A DNA stretch of 64,000 nucleotides. It comes from Eutreptiella sp. 'Long Island Sound 2002'. Its lineage: Eukaryota; Euglenozoa; Euglenophyceae; Eutreptiales; Eutreptiaceae. The DNA lies in contig OZ038380.1 in assembly GCA_964036045.1 (NCBI GenBank), positions 164,493,872 through 164,557,871 of the forward strand, in the 5' to 3' direction. A program made the position numbers and the translations under genes. Below the pieces are notes generated by a model. That model worked only from the letters and a program-made list of their open reading frames with translations, was not told the origin of the DNA and ran no database searches. Shown here one piece after another: positions 1-9,945 of the stretch (positions are counted from its first letter, which is position 1; each line of letters opens with the position of its first letter).

Positions 1-1290
1 GAGCCTGGATCGAGGGTCCAGCTCTTCATCCACGGGGTCTTCCACCCTCATGGAGAGTAGGGGTTTTAGTGGGGCGACGTACTCGGCGTTCTCCACTTCT
101 TCCACCGCAGTCTGCACGAAGAAGGCGTCGTGCTCAGTTTCGTCGTCTGAGTGGATAGAGCTAGGTAGCTCAGATAGTCCACACTCAGAGACTCCATCAG
201 GAACAGGTACATGACAGGGAGAGTTGGGGGCGTTGGTGTCAGTCACGACGTACTCATCTCCTCCGGGTGTAGTTTCAACAGCATCTTGAGGTCGTAGACG
301 ATCCTTCAAGTCACCCAAGGCGAGTCCATCGCTTTCTCGTTGTATAGCCTGGACCAGAGTAGGGTCCAGGTCTTCCCAGGGGATGGTGGTAAGACTTCCG
401 TCCACCACGCTGAGCATACTCCCCCATCCGGGCTTACCAATGGGCGTCTTGCGTTCCAGAGGCACGTAGATGGCCTCATCAGGTAACCGCACAGAGCTGA
501 TAGTCAGCTTGTCAAGGAGGGTTCGCCAGTACTCGTTGCCCCCATGGGCTCCCCAATCGGGGGAACACAGGACCATACGGGAACGTTCCAAGGCCACCTT
601 GGTCAGCACCTTCCCCAGTTCACTGAATCTGGGGTTCCCGTAGGCCATCCCGAAAGAGGGCCAGTAAAATTTGTAGCTGCAGTTCTTCCCCTTGCTGCAG
701 TATAGGTCCAGTACATGCTGCTTGTCGCTGGCGAACAGTTCCACACTTAGGTCTTCTCGAGAGTAACCCAACTCCTTCAGACCTTGGTCTAGGACTTCCC
801 CCAATAGTTGATAGTCCTCAGTTTTGGAGGCCGCCATCATGTTCGAGGGCTCCTCCTTCGATAGTCTCAGGTAACTCGAGGTATGTTCCGACTGCTCCAG
901 TGGCACAGACTCTCTGCCACTGCCGTGGTCCACGTACAGGAGGTAGGGCGCTTGCAGCGTCAGGGATTGTATCTGGGAGTGCTGCACGAAGAAGTCAGTA
1001 CCCAGTACAAAGTCGAAGGCATCAGTGTCCATCACATAGAACCGATGGGCGATAGTTCTGGAGCCCATAGGTACCTCCACTTCGCAGTCCCCGCAGCTGT
1101 GCACCACATGTCCATCCCCCATCCGTATAGCGGCGGTGGTCATGGTGTTCTTCAGGCTCCCACAAGGTAAAATTTTCTTGGCCACTATCGATATTGTGGC
1201 TCCAGTATCCAGTACCCCCAGGTATTCACGTCCCCCTAGTCGGATACGTACCCAAAACACCAGGTCTTGGGTGCCACCAGAGCGTCCCCG
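1..1290 (-). CDS. pol: Pol N-terminal part (protease and Dam-like domain) of Ty3/gypsy-like element 1, partial
   Basis: The frame is open for all 430 codons from just after the Gag stop (1293-1291) to the window edge, and it is the Gag frame. A retropepsin lies near residues 10-110: the catalytic motif VLDTGATIS has its Asp at codon 1209-1207, and a downstream VLGTDFF matches the family's second hydrophobic-G motif. Residues about 185-300 form a second domain starting VELFASDKQH, with YGNPRFSELGKVLTKV (core at 639-625) and VLCSPDWG. It resembles the Dam-like methyltransferase domain of DIRS-type retrotransposons, but the catalytic NPP[FW] is degraded to NPRF. An acidic linker follows. There is no ATG near the start, so synthesis probably depends on readthrough of the Gag UGA. 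Reverse transcriptase and integrase are expected beyond position 1. Assignment to Ty3/gypsy is inferred from layout. Confidence 0.75.
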
Positions 1291-1293
1291 TCA
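1250..1293 (-). promoter_or_regulatory. Candidate UGA readthrough signal between gag and pol of element 1
   Basis: The Gag stop is UGA followed directly by CGG, the context of type II readthrough sites in several plant RNA viruses. Eighteen nucleotides downstream, ACCCAAGAC (1272-1264) can pair with GUUUUGGGU (1258-1250) as a 9-bp stem with one G-U pair and a CUGGU loop. Protease continues in the same frame with no start codon of its own. The spacing is longer than the roughly 8 nt usual in viral examples. Function is inferred. Confidence 0.45.
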
Positions 1294-3792
1294 GAACTCC
1301 GCGGGACAGGTCACCTCGAACCCCTTGTTCCGCAATTTGCGGGCCATCCTCATGAAACGGCTTCTTTTCTTGGCGTTGCCGTCGTCACCACCTTCATGCT
1401 CACGCTTGGCTCCTTGTTCTTGCTGGGCCTGCGTCTGTGAGCGTGTGGTAGGTCCAGACTGCCCTCCAGAGGGCTCGGAGTTCCCCCCTGGATTAGGGTT
1501 GGGGTTACCTCCGTTCTTGTCCTTGTTCTTGTTGTCGTTCTGGCGATTAGCGCCTCCTCCTCGTCCGCCTTGACCCTTGTCTTGACCACCTTGACCACGT
1601 CCTTTCGACTTGCCCTTGCCGGAGTCGTTGCCTTTGGCCTTGCCTCCACCTTTGCCTGAGCTTTTGCCAGGATCTTCCCCCTTAAGCTTCGCCGATAGGC
1701 GTTGCTTATGGTAGCACTCGTCCTCATAGTGCTTCCGCTTACCGCAGAATGCACACGTGATGGTGCAGCGGTAATGATCCGGCATCTTCACCTTGGCGCC
1801 GGTGATCTTTTCCTGCTGCTTCCCCTGGACAACAAAGCAGTCTCGCTGCTCGCAGTCGGAAGCATGCTGCAGGTGGCCCTGTTCATCTCTGGCATCACAC
1901 CAGAATAGCTCCTTCACGTTCTCCATTAGGCTGGCGTGGGCGTGTTTGGGGGTAGTCCCCTGCCCAGGTCGGGACCCTTGGTACCCTTTGCCTCCAGAAC
2001 CTCCACCACCAGGACGGTAGTGGTTTAGGTGTTGGTCGCTCTCCTTCTCCAGCGCCATCTCCAGGAGCAGCACGCATAGATCCTCGTAGCGGAGGGATCT
2101 AGCCTTGCGCTCAGCCGTCAGACGGCACTCGTCCCATAGCTCACGGGGGAGCTTGGAGCACAACCAAAACAGCAGGTCGTCGCTGCTGTAGGAACCGGGC
2201 GTCAGTCGTCCAGCCCAGTGGTCCAGGTCCGCCAAAAGCTCGGAGACCCTGCCGGGTTTGGGGTTGTTGGGCAGGACGGGCAGGTTCTGGATCTCGGCCC
2301 TGATGGAGAGGTCGGTCTCGTAGGTTGGGTACTGCCTCTCCAGGGCAACCAACACGTCGGCAAAGGTGGCGGAGTTGGTGACGATCTGCCTGACCTGCTT
2401 CTCCAGGTACTTCGTCTTGCAGCACTGCAGGAGCAGGTCGCACTTCACTCGCCCACTCGCGTGGGTTTGGCCGGTCAGTCGTAGGAACCGGCCAAAGTTC
2501 TCAGCGAACTCGCTGAGGTCCTTGCCTGTGAATTCAGGCAGGTTCACCACTATCTTGGAGGTGGCAATAGCCTTCGCCTCCTGAGCTCGGCGTCCTTCAG
2601 GGCGTCGGGTCTTCTTCTTCTTCTTCTTCTTCTTCTTACCCTTGGAGTCCTCGGGGTCCTCAGGGTCTTCGTCATCCGATGGCGAAGAAGAAGTCATCGA
2701 AGGCGGCCCATCATCGGAGGGGTCTCCGCCTAGATCACTGGAGCCATAAGGCTCCACGTCCACCATAGCCCTTAGGGCTGTCAGCCCCAGCTGGTCCAGC
2801 TCGGCCCTCGTCGAGTTCGTCACGTGACTGTAGGGCGGCTGGGCTGTCCTCGGGACGAATGGGCTTCTTGGTACTGCTGCAGGAGTCGGCATCGGTCGGC
2901 TCCTCAGGCTCCCCAGGGTATTCGTCAACCCTGCCGCCAGGTGGTTAGCCTGTACTCGGTGGGGTGACATCCCCACTGTCGTAGGTGACGCATGGGACGG
3001 GATCATCAGGGGCTGCAGTTTCTCCCTGATCTCTTGCGTGAGGTCGCTCACGATTTTCGAAGTGGCTCCTTGGAGCACCTCGTTGATCTCCGACCGCGTC
3101 AGGGACCTGTTGGAGGATCTTCCCGATCCTCTACTCCTGCCTCCCAGAGACTCTGGTCCTCTCCTCAACCCACTCAGGGGTGCATACCCAGGTGCACACC
3201 CAGGAGCATACCCAGGAACTTCCATGTAGGTTCCAGTGGCGTGGAGTGGATGGGGATGGTCAGCCGCATACCAACGCGGCGCAGAGCTGGAAGCCACCGG
3301 CTCACTGGGAGTAGTTGCCTCAAGGAGCGCAGTGGTAGGTGGGCCCATGCCATAGGCGGGGTAGTGAGGCATGCCAGTAAAGCCTGTGCCCTCTGCCATA
3401 GGCTGGTTGGTTGTGGAAGTGGATGTAGCGGCGGCTGGGAGTGTGGTGGTTATGGGAGAGGGTGATGCTTGGAGGCCAGAAGCGCTTGGTGCGCCTTCGA
3501 AGGTAGGGATATCCGTCGGGTCTTGCCCTTGCTCCTCTCCTTCGTCTGCTCCTTCTCCAGCATCCTTCTCGCTCTCGTTTCCTCTCTTCCTCTTCACAGG
3601 CTGAGGCTGAGAGACCATTTCCTTCACCGACAGGGCCCGAAAGGCCGTCTGGAGGCCATCCAAGGAGTCCTCCGCCGTATCCATTGGCCCATGTAAGGGC
3701 TCCACCGAAGGTACAGCGTCAGGCGCCGGCCTTGCCGGTGTCTCTGGCGCTGGCGCTGTGTTCACCTCGGCGTCCACTCTTCCTGGATCCAT
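1291..3792 (-). CDS. gag: Gag polyprotein of Ty3/gypsy-like element 1
   Basis: An 833-residue ORF with ATG in a good context (AAAATGG). It should form the cytoplasmic virus-like particle and bind element RNA. The N-terminal 370 residues are rich in Pro, Ala and Ser. A basic run of about ten Lys is encoded by a CTT-triplet repeat at 2609-2638. Residues about 415-600 look like a Gag capsid (PEFTGKDLSEFAENF, then helical segments such as FADVLVALERQYPTYETD). A canonical CCHC zinc knuckle, CAFCGKRKHYEDEC (C-X2-C-X4-H-X4-C, about 1754-1713), lies near residue 680. A Gly/Lys/Gln/Asn-rich RNA-binding-like tail follows. It ends in UGA with protease in the same frame. No frameshift is seen, so the element may be recently active, but its 3' half is outside the window. 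Confidence 0.85.
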   Translation of the reverse strand: MDPGRVDAEVNTAPAPETPARPAPDAVPSVEPLHGPMDTAEDSLDGLQTAFRALSVKEMVSQPQPVKRKRGNESEKDAGEGADEGEEQGQDPTDIPTFEGAPSASGLQASPSPITTTLPAAATSTSTTNQPMAEGTGFTGMPHYPAYGMGPPTTALLEATTPSEPVASSSAPRWYAADHPHPLHATGTYMEVPGYAPGCAPGYAPLSGLRRGPESLGGRSRGSGRSSNRSLTRSEINEVLQGATSKIVSDLTQEIREKLQPLMIPSHASPTTVGMSPHRVQANHLAAGLTNTLGSLRSRPMPTPAAVPRSPFVPRTAQPPYSHVTNSTRAELDQLGLTALRAMVDVEPYGSSDLGGDPSDDGPPSMTSSSPSDDEDPEDPEDSKGKKKKKKKKKTRRPEGRRAQEAKAIATSKIVVNLPEFTGKDLSEFAENFGRFLRLTGQTHASGRVKCDLLLQCCKTKYLEKQVRQIVTNSATFADVLVALERQYPTYETDLSIRAEIQNLPVLPNNPKPGRVSELLADLDHWAGRLTPGSYSSDDLLFWLCSKLPRELWDECRLTAERKARSLRYEDLCVLLLEMALEKESDQHLNHYRPGGGGSGGKGYQGSRPGQGTTPKHAHASLMENVKELFWCDARDEQGHLQHASDCEQRDCFVVQGKQQEKITGAKVKMPDHYRCTITCAFCGKRKHYEDECYHKQRLSAKLKGEDPGKSSGKGGGKAKGNDSGKGKSKGRGQGGQDKGQGGRGGGANRQNDNKNKDKNGGNPNPNPGGNSEPSGGQSGPTTRSQTQAQQEQGAKREHEGGDDGNAKKRSRFMRMARKLRNKGFEVTCPAEF

Positions 3793-3877
3793 TTTAATCC
3801 ACCCTTCTGCTTTTGTTTGCCTGCTCGGAGCACTGGTTGTACGGCGCGGGGTCGCTGCCGGTGCACAGAGACAGGCT

Positions 3878-3891
3878 GCCTCTTGCTACCA
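3878..3891 (-). other. Primer-binding-site-like sequence of element 1
   Basis: TGGTAGCAAGAGGC sits about 90 nt upstream of the Gag ATG, where a tRNA primer site belongs. It equals the element 2 site (TGGTAGCAGAGG) apart from one extra A, suggesting the same or a related initiator-Met tRNA. No clean CA precedes it; the nearest is at 3906-3905, about 13 nt away. Confidence 0.45.
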
Positions 3892-4707
3892 GAAAAGTTT
3901 ATAGTGTTTTCAGCACTGTGTTTTTGCTTCTCCTGCTGCTTGTTGTTGCTATAGGGTGTCCTGCTGCTGGTTTTGGATGATGAAAAGCTTTTGTTTGTAG
4001 AAATACAGTAAAGCCAACTCAATCCAGGATAGCCCAAGCCAACAGTATGCAAAGAGAAGGTAATTCAGGATCAAAGCATGAAGGGCTGCAGTGTAAACAG
4101 TGAAAGATGATTAGATATTCACAGAAACTGCAACTCAGGATACAAATGAATGCATATTCACAGAGATAGCTGAAATGTTTTGGGAAAAGAGTTAGAAAAC
4201 TGCCTCAGGATCACTCTCTCTCCATAGTGCCATCTTAGGAGATGTGCACTCTTTGTTTTGGGTCCCATATGTGCTGAGGTGGCATGGTATGTGGCGATGA
4301 GGTCACTGCCATGTCACATGGGATCTTCCTACTTAGTTGGGATCTTCCTACTTAGTTAGGCTGACCAGGAATTGAACCCAGGACCTCTCAAAAAGAGGTG
4401 CCTAACCCCCTATGGTGCATACCACTAGGGCAGATAAGTATTCATGGAAAAACATAGATAAATTCATAGGCTCTACCTTAGGTATGTCAGTGCTCAGTCA
4501 ACTCAGGAAAAGATGTTTTACTTCTGATTGAAAGGGGATTAAGGGGTCCACTCCATATCCTGATTGGGTGTTTGGTTCCATAGGTCAAAATGTGTTCTCA
4601 CCACTTTTGGCTGGACCAATACTAAGATAAAAATGCATGGATGCTCAGTGCATCTCTAATACAACTAGAGTATGTCCCAAAGCAATGGAAAAGCACTTTT
4701 TCTTACT
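3892..4707 (-). mobile_element. Probable 5' LTR/leader of element 1
   Basis: These 816 bases lie between the primer-site-like sequence and the abrupt end of homology at 4707/4708, where the sequence rejoins the inverted-repeat arm also present from 31379. A retroelement end inserted in the arm would give this pattern. The partner LTR is outside the window, so LTR limits cannot be confirmed, and the outer end does not show a clean TG/CA terminus. Contents: a tandem duplication of GGGATCTTCCTACTTAGTT near 4320-4358, and a tRNA-like segment at 4355-4406. No ORF worth calling. Confidence 0.4.
4355..4406 (-). other. tRNA-like / SINE-head-like segment
   Basis: On the minus strand a pol III B-box-like GGTTCAATTCC (4378-4368) follows an arm ACCTCT/AGAGGT (4399-4394 with 4388-4383), all enclosed by a perfect 7-bp stem GTTAGGC/GCCTAAC (4355-4361 with 4400-4406). 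An A-box-like TGCCCTAGTGG lies just upstream on that strand, near 4430. The T-arm does not pair well and the D-arm is not in the normal place. A tRNA-derived relic is more likely than a working tRNA. Confidence 0.3.
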
Positions 4708-5460
4708 AATTCCTCATCACAACCGTACTTGTAACCACTCTTAGGATATTTAAGATATTCCTTGCTGTTATCGAAGAAAATGGAGTACTTAGCACATTAA
4801 AGATGTTTGCTAGCCCCAACCCTCAGTCCCAAAAGTTGAGGACATTTAGGATACTTAGGATGTTTTTTGCACAAATTAGACAGTGTTTTTAGGCTAAGGC
4901 TAACCGGTTTATCCATCTCTTTGACAATGACCCATCGCAACATGTTTGCCAGGTCAGGAGGTTTAGGATAATTACATGCCCAGAGCCACACAAAGTACTT
5001 GGGATATTTGGGATATTTTTGAGAACAAATGTTCAGTCAGTTGAAGATATTTAGGATATTTTCTCCAACAGGAGTTAGAATATCGTTCTTTTTACATTTT
5101 GCATGTGTAGTGATGGCAAATAACTCATGACAACCGTAATTGTAACCACTCTTAGGATATGTAGTATATTCGTTGGTGTTATCGAGGAATATTCAGTACT
5201 TGGCATAGTTAGGATGTTTCCTAGCCCTAACGTTCTGTCCCAAAGGCTGAGGATGTTTAGGATACTTAGGATGTTTTTTCCACGCGTTAGACAGAGGTTT
5301 CTGGGATAAGGATAACCTATTTTTCCATATCTTTGACAATGACTCATCGCAACATGTTCGCCTGGTTAGGACTTTTATGATAATTAGAATCATTAGGATC
5401 TTTTCTGCATTCGGACTTAGGATCGTTTTCTCAAACACGACTTAGGACATTCGTTGGCGC
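4708..5460. repeat. Degenerate ~415-bp tandem repeat rich in TTAGGATA
   Basis: TCATCACAACCGTACTTGTAACC at 4714 recurs in diverged form about 415 bp later near 5127, each time followed by TTAGGATAT, a TTATCGA(A/G)GAA motif and TTGAGGACA/CTGAGGATG. Further diverged units with the TCATCACAA motif occur near 30707 and 31055, in the longer copies of the arm. This is an old satellite-like array. It also appears at 17065-18900, 30310-32130, 43740-45550 and 62980-64000. Confidence 0.6.
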
Positions 5461-6923
5461 GCTTTTCATTTCGTATGGGTTAGCCATCGGGATGCGCAGC
5501 CTTGATAGATCTATGGTTGTGTAGAAGATTGTGATATTGTATTTTAAACTCACTAGGATATTGGGGACATCTGGGATGTTTCTCATAATTGGTTAGGACA
5601 ATTTGATCCGATACCTCATCTGCTATGGGTTTGATATTTTGGTAAGTTGTTGAGCATCGAATCATGCAGTACTTTGGCAGCCGCGGTTTTGTAGCACACA
5701 GGACACATGCAGTGTTCTGTTTCCAACAGACAATGGTATGTACAAAATTTGTAACATCGTCACGCAACAAACTAGGATTTTTTGAACCGTGAAGTGGACC
5801 ACTTCGACATTCCTTTTTGCGATAGTAATAGTGATACGTCTTTATTACCTGCAATATCACTGCGTCAAGATTTTTGCGGACAAAAGAGGTTGAGGAAAGT
5901 TGCAATAGTTAGGATAATTTGTGGCTTACAATTTAGAATGTATTTCCTGCCTTTGAATTATGGCTAGATCGAGCATTTGGACCATTCATATATTCCCTCA
6001 AGGAGCTAGGGTTGTTGAGATTCCTCTTTCAGCAAATTTTTGAAATCCTTTTTAGCCTTTGCGTACAGGCCTATGCGGGTTACACAGAAGGATTTTCCGA
6101 AGGTATGTGGCATTGTAGAGGCATGTGCACATTTGGAATCTCTAAGATTCTTGTCCAGGAGGGGGGCGGGATGGTCTCAGCACACTCAGAGGGAGATCTA
6201 GCTCCTAAGAAGGTGCCATGGCGGCCATGTGCGAAAAACATGAGCTTCAATGAGACCTTTGTTCTGCACCATGGAAGTTTTTGGATACAGCTTGCAATAG
6301 ACAGCACTGCGCACAAGACACAACACATTGCTCACAGCACGACATGGTGCAAAGAATACAAAACAGAACTCCCAGCAAAGCTGACTAGAAGCCCAAAAAA
6401 CAAGCTGTCCCCAAGACAACACTCTCCATACAGCGTATCACTGTGCACATCGATCGGCAACGTCACCGAATGCAACAGATTGGAAAAAACATCACATGGC
6501 ACAAATCATTGTCCGCGTCCGAACGGGCCAGCAACGAACAGATTCGGCCGTTAAGCGCCGCACATGGGGCACAATCAGACAAAGATACCCTGCAAACGGG
6601 GAACCAGGGCCCAAGTAAGCAAGAAGCACACACAAATGGGCCGACAAAATGTGACCGCGGCCTCAACTGCGCGCATGCCCCCCCCCCACCCCACCCCACC
6701 CCATTGTCTCCTGCGCAGGAGGGACATGGACAAACCCTACCCCCCTAGGGGGGAGGGGCGGAAGGGGCGGGGCAGCGCATGCCGCGATACCCCCAGGGAA
6801 GGAAGGGCAGGGTGTTACGCAAAGGGGAGGGACATGTGTGCGGATGCGTGCGGACTAAATGATGGGTGCTGAGCATGAGCCTATGATCCGGACTCCAGGT
6901 GGGAAGGACTTTGGTTTTGGAGG

Positions 6924-7024
6924 GAGATTGGCCCATTGGCCTCCACAAAGTGGCGCTGAAAGCACCAAAGCTGCCTAGTAAGGAGCGAGTATATACCGAA
7001 AAAAAATAGATACTCAGAGAGTGT
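6924..7024 (-). ncRNA. SL RNA: Spliced-leader RNA gene, variant exon
   Basis: Trans-splicing donor RNA. The exon (7024-6997) reads ACACTCTCTGAGTATC, then TA, T7, CG, and is followed by the GTATATAC 5' splice site at 6996. Downstream are the hairpin GGTGC-TTTCA-GCGCC, an Sm-like ACTTTGTGG and the hairpin GGCC-AATG-GGCC. The total of about 101 nt fits Euglena SL RNA. Compared with the canonical exon it has T-to-C and G-to-A changes; the second breaks one pair of the 5' ACACT/AGTGT hairpin. It could be a divergent SL or a decaying copy. Confidence 0.7.
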
Positions 7025-7600
7025 GCCTCTGTGTAGCGTGTGCGTGGCATAACGTCCTCGTGGCTGCCCCTTCACGCGAACGCATGTTGGCAGGGGGGTT
7101 TTTCGGACCTCCCACCGCTCGTTAGGACCCCCCTCCCCCATAGCTCGACGCCACCGTCTCGGATTCGCAAAATGAGTGACGTTTTGGACTCAGCGACCCC
7201 GAAATAGGGGGGGTTTACTGTGTCAATAGCTCATTTTAGGATATGGGTGACTATTAACGACTCGGTAGGCTCTGCCCGTTCCTCACCACGAATGGGGATA
7301 CCCCTTTTGGGGTGGTGTTAGAGCGGGACCCCCTGGGGACCTACATGGGTAAACTAGTACCCCCCCCCCCCTATTTTGATGTCGCTGAATCCGAATATCA
7401 ACTCAGATTTGGCGGTTGGGGCGGTTATTACCGAGTTTTTGGTCGCGCGCGCGCTCCATTTGGACCCCCTCATATCTCGACGCCACTGTCTCAGATTCGA
7501 AAAGAAATTGCATTTTCGGAATCAGCGACCTCGAAATAGGGGGGGTACAAAGATTTTCACGTCGATTTGGTACAACTTGCAAACGTTGGTTACGTGGGTT

Positions 7601-8335
7601 GCACTGTAGTCTCACAGGGCCTCCACCATTGGTGTCCGGTCGGTGGTGAAGGCCGAGGTTCAGCACCAGTAGTGCAGCCTTTCTTAGTGGATCATATTCG
7701 CTTTTTGAAGACGCCAAAGCCAAAACTGCCAAGTGTCGATGTCGGATTATGAAAACGGCTATCATCAGGCCACCACAGCCGCGACACCAGGTTCCCTTGA
7801 ACCTATACACTGTAGATATATATACATATATATATATACATATATGTGTGTGTGTGTTTATAGATGTAGACCCGCAGACGTTCCGGGAAAGCTTTTTGTT
7901 CCTTCTCGCCCTATACAGACGTTCTTTTCTTCCATTTCTTGCACATGTTCGAAGAATCCCAAACTTTTTGCTGTGCTGAGACCCATGAATTGTCGGAAGA
8001 TGTCTGTATTCTGGCTTGTGTCGTTCTTTTTTCAGATTTTGAGATTCCCACGCGGTTAACCACGCACTAGTCAACAGAAAACGCCGGTGGTAGGCAAGCA
8101 TCGGGGGCTTTCGTTCAAACCTGTTGGCACGACCTGTGGTGGTTCTAAGATGCCGCACCAAGGAACCCACTCAGCCACTCCGAGGAATCTGCCCCCTCCC
8201 CTTGGGGTGCCCTTCATGCAATGATTTGCAACAAACTTAGGGCCGGTGGCAAAATGATTGGGCCCGGTACTTTGTGGTATCCCATCACCTGCCTCAAAAG
8301 GTCAAGCGGTTCGCAAAACACATAAGTACCCATTT
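7601..8335. repeat. Interspersed 735-bp block with TA/TG microsatellite
   Basis: The same block occurs at 27516-28257, 34271-35006 and 60182-60923, always in the plus orientation, in two different contexts. It starts at GCACTGTAGTCTCACAGGG and ends at CATAAGTACCCATTT. At 7815-7858 it carries a TATATACATATATA/TGTGTG microsatellite whose length differs between copies. No gene is recognised; the roughly 255-codon minus frame across it lacks any similarity I know. Confidence 0.85.
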
Positions 8336-8816
8336 CTTGCAGTCGTACCCCGTAATCCAACCTTCACGTCAAGGAGTGCAATGAGGTGGGCAATTTTCAT
8401 GAAATAATGGGTGAAATCATCAATCAAAAATGCTTGAATTAGCAGTTGCACTACACTTTGGTTTCCTTGAGCATCATTGTCCTTCTTACCTGTGCGCGCC
8501 GTAAAAGTGGTGTTGAAATTGAAAAGACATCTTCGCAATGAACCTTCTCTCCTCAAGTTGTCGTTTTCGAGAAACTGCAGAATGCATTTGCAAGGCTGCA
8601 ATGATGGTACTAACTAAAACATTATGCAAGTCCGAGCAATATGGCACAAATACGATCAATTTGCAGGTAATTTATAGTTGCCATAGTTCACCGCTCCCTA
8701 CTAAAATCGCGGCAAAAATTGCGTATGTTTTCCACCACACAAAGAAGCTGCTGGTTGTACTTTGCACAGCACCACGGCCTCCTACCACCTTCATGATGCA
8801 TTCCACTTGACAAATG
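8336..8816. other. Spacer with no recognised gene
   Basis: Low-complexity-free sequence, repeated at 35007-35486. The last 75 bases are a fragment of the interspersed module seen at 19900 and 28800 (CACGGCCTCCTACCACCTTCA). I see no supported gene or RNA. Confidence 0.5.
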
Positions 8817-9657
8817 CCTTTCCCCCTATCCCTCCCTCTGGGTCCGGTTCCCCCTTCCCTTTCCTCTTCCACCCTTGCGGGATGCTCCATTCCCCGCTCC
8901 AATACCAACCCGCTTAGCCAGATTCAAACCCCGCACCCGCAGGGCGAGTCTGCCACACCAAGCACTACCCTGATAATACCTTCTGCAACCCACACCGCCA
9001 CTCCCGGGGGTCTCTCTCCCCCCCTACCCCTCCCTCGGGGTCCCGTTCCCCCTTCCCTTTCCTCTTCCACCCTTACGGGATGCTGCATTAGCCGCTCCAA
9101 CACCAACCCGCTTAGCCAGATTCAAACCCCGCACCCGCAGGGCGAGTCTGCCACACCAAGCACTACCCTGATAATACCTTCTGCAACCCACACCGCCACT
9201 CCCGGGTGTCTCTCTCCCCCCCTATCCCTCCCTCGGGGTCCCGTTCCCCCTTCCCTTTCCTCTTCCACCCTTGCGGGATGCTCCATTCCCCGCTCCAACA
9301 CCAACCCGCTTAGCCAGATTCAAACCCCGCACCCGTAGGGCGAGTCTGCCACACCAAGCACTGCCCTGATAATACCTTCTGCAACCCACACCGCCACTCC
9401 CGGGGGTCTCTCTCCCCCCCTATCCCTCCCTCGGGGTCCCGTTCCCCCTTCCCTTTCCTCTTCCACCCTTGCGGGATGCTCCAGTCCCCGCTCCAACACC
9501 AACCCGCTTAGCCAGATTCAAACCCCGCACCCGCAGGGCGAGGCTGCCACACCAAGCACTACCCTGATAATACCTTCTGCAACCCACACCGCCACTCCCG
9601 GGGGTCTCTCCCCCCCCCTATCCCTCTCTCGGGGTCCCGTTCCCCCTTCCCTGTCTT
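8817..9657. repeat. 198-bp tandem repeat array, about 4.3 copies
   Basis: Pyrimidine-rich units of 198 bp (for example GGGATGCTCCATTCCCCGCT recurs every 198 bases). The period is a multiple of three, so long frames (Pro/Ser/Thr-rich on plus, 60-codon frames on minus) stay open by periodicity alone; I do not call them genes. Copies: 20443-21417 (about 4.9 units) and 35487-36327. Confidence 0.9.
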
Positions 9658-9660
9658 CTT

Positions 9661-9945
9661 AGGGGGGTAGGATCCATAGACCTGGTCTATAGACGATTCC
9701 ATGGTCTATAGACCTGGTCTATAGACCCGGTTTATAGACCTGGTCTATAGACAGTCCACCATCCATAGACTTGGTCCAAAGACCGGATTCTATTGGATCT
9801 ATAGACGAGCTGGATGCATACCGTGGATCCTTTCCAATGAGCGTTCCATTGTCTATGGACCTGGTCTATAGACGGTTGTATGATCTATAGACGTGGTCTA
9901 TAGACCGTTTCATTGGTCTATAGCCCTAGTTTATAGACCGCTTTG
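9661..9945. repeat. Cluster of GTCTATAGAC palindromes
   Basis: Six perfect copies of the self-complementary decamer GTCTATAGAC, plus several one-mismatch copies, often as CTGGTCTATAGACC. Repeated at 21421-21705 and 36331-36615. It follows the 198-bp array in every copy. No gene. Confidence 0.85.

Larger units (their letters stand above)
4708..7580. repeat. Left arm (truncated) of large inverted repeat P1
   Basis: Nearly identical, in reverse complement, to 14946-17817, and in direct orientation to 31379-34250. Outer part 4708-5460: diverged tandem units of about 415 bp rich in TTAGGATA. Middle 5460-6900: no recognisable gene; open frames such as that at 6012-6554 begin with TTG, resemble nothing known, and persist in all copies simply because the copies are nearly identical. 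Inner part: an SL RNA gene (6924-7024), then C- and G-tract blocks repeating CCCCTATTTCGGGGTCGCTGA-like units at 7190-7560. The arm ends abruptly at 4708 against element 1. Confidence 0.9.

Noticed and set aside
6012-6554. 180-codon frame present in four copies
   Set aside because: Starts at TTG, resembles nothing known, and conservation is explained by recent duplication of the arms.
6900-7030. Inverted CCAAT boxes and a TATA box as a promoter
   Set aside because: ATTGG and TATATA here are parts of the SL RNA (3' hairpin and 5' splice site) read on the other strand.
7403-8170. 255-codon minus frame over the microsatellite block
   Set aside because: Includes translated TA/TG microsatellite and crosses an arm/spacer boundary.
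8817-9657. tRNA-derived signals (GGTTTGAATCTGG on minus) in the 198-bp unit
   Set aside because: A- and B-box-like stretches are only about 23 nt apart and do not fold as a tRNA.
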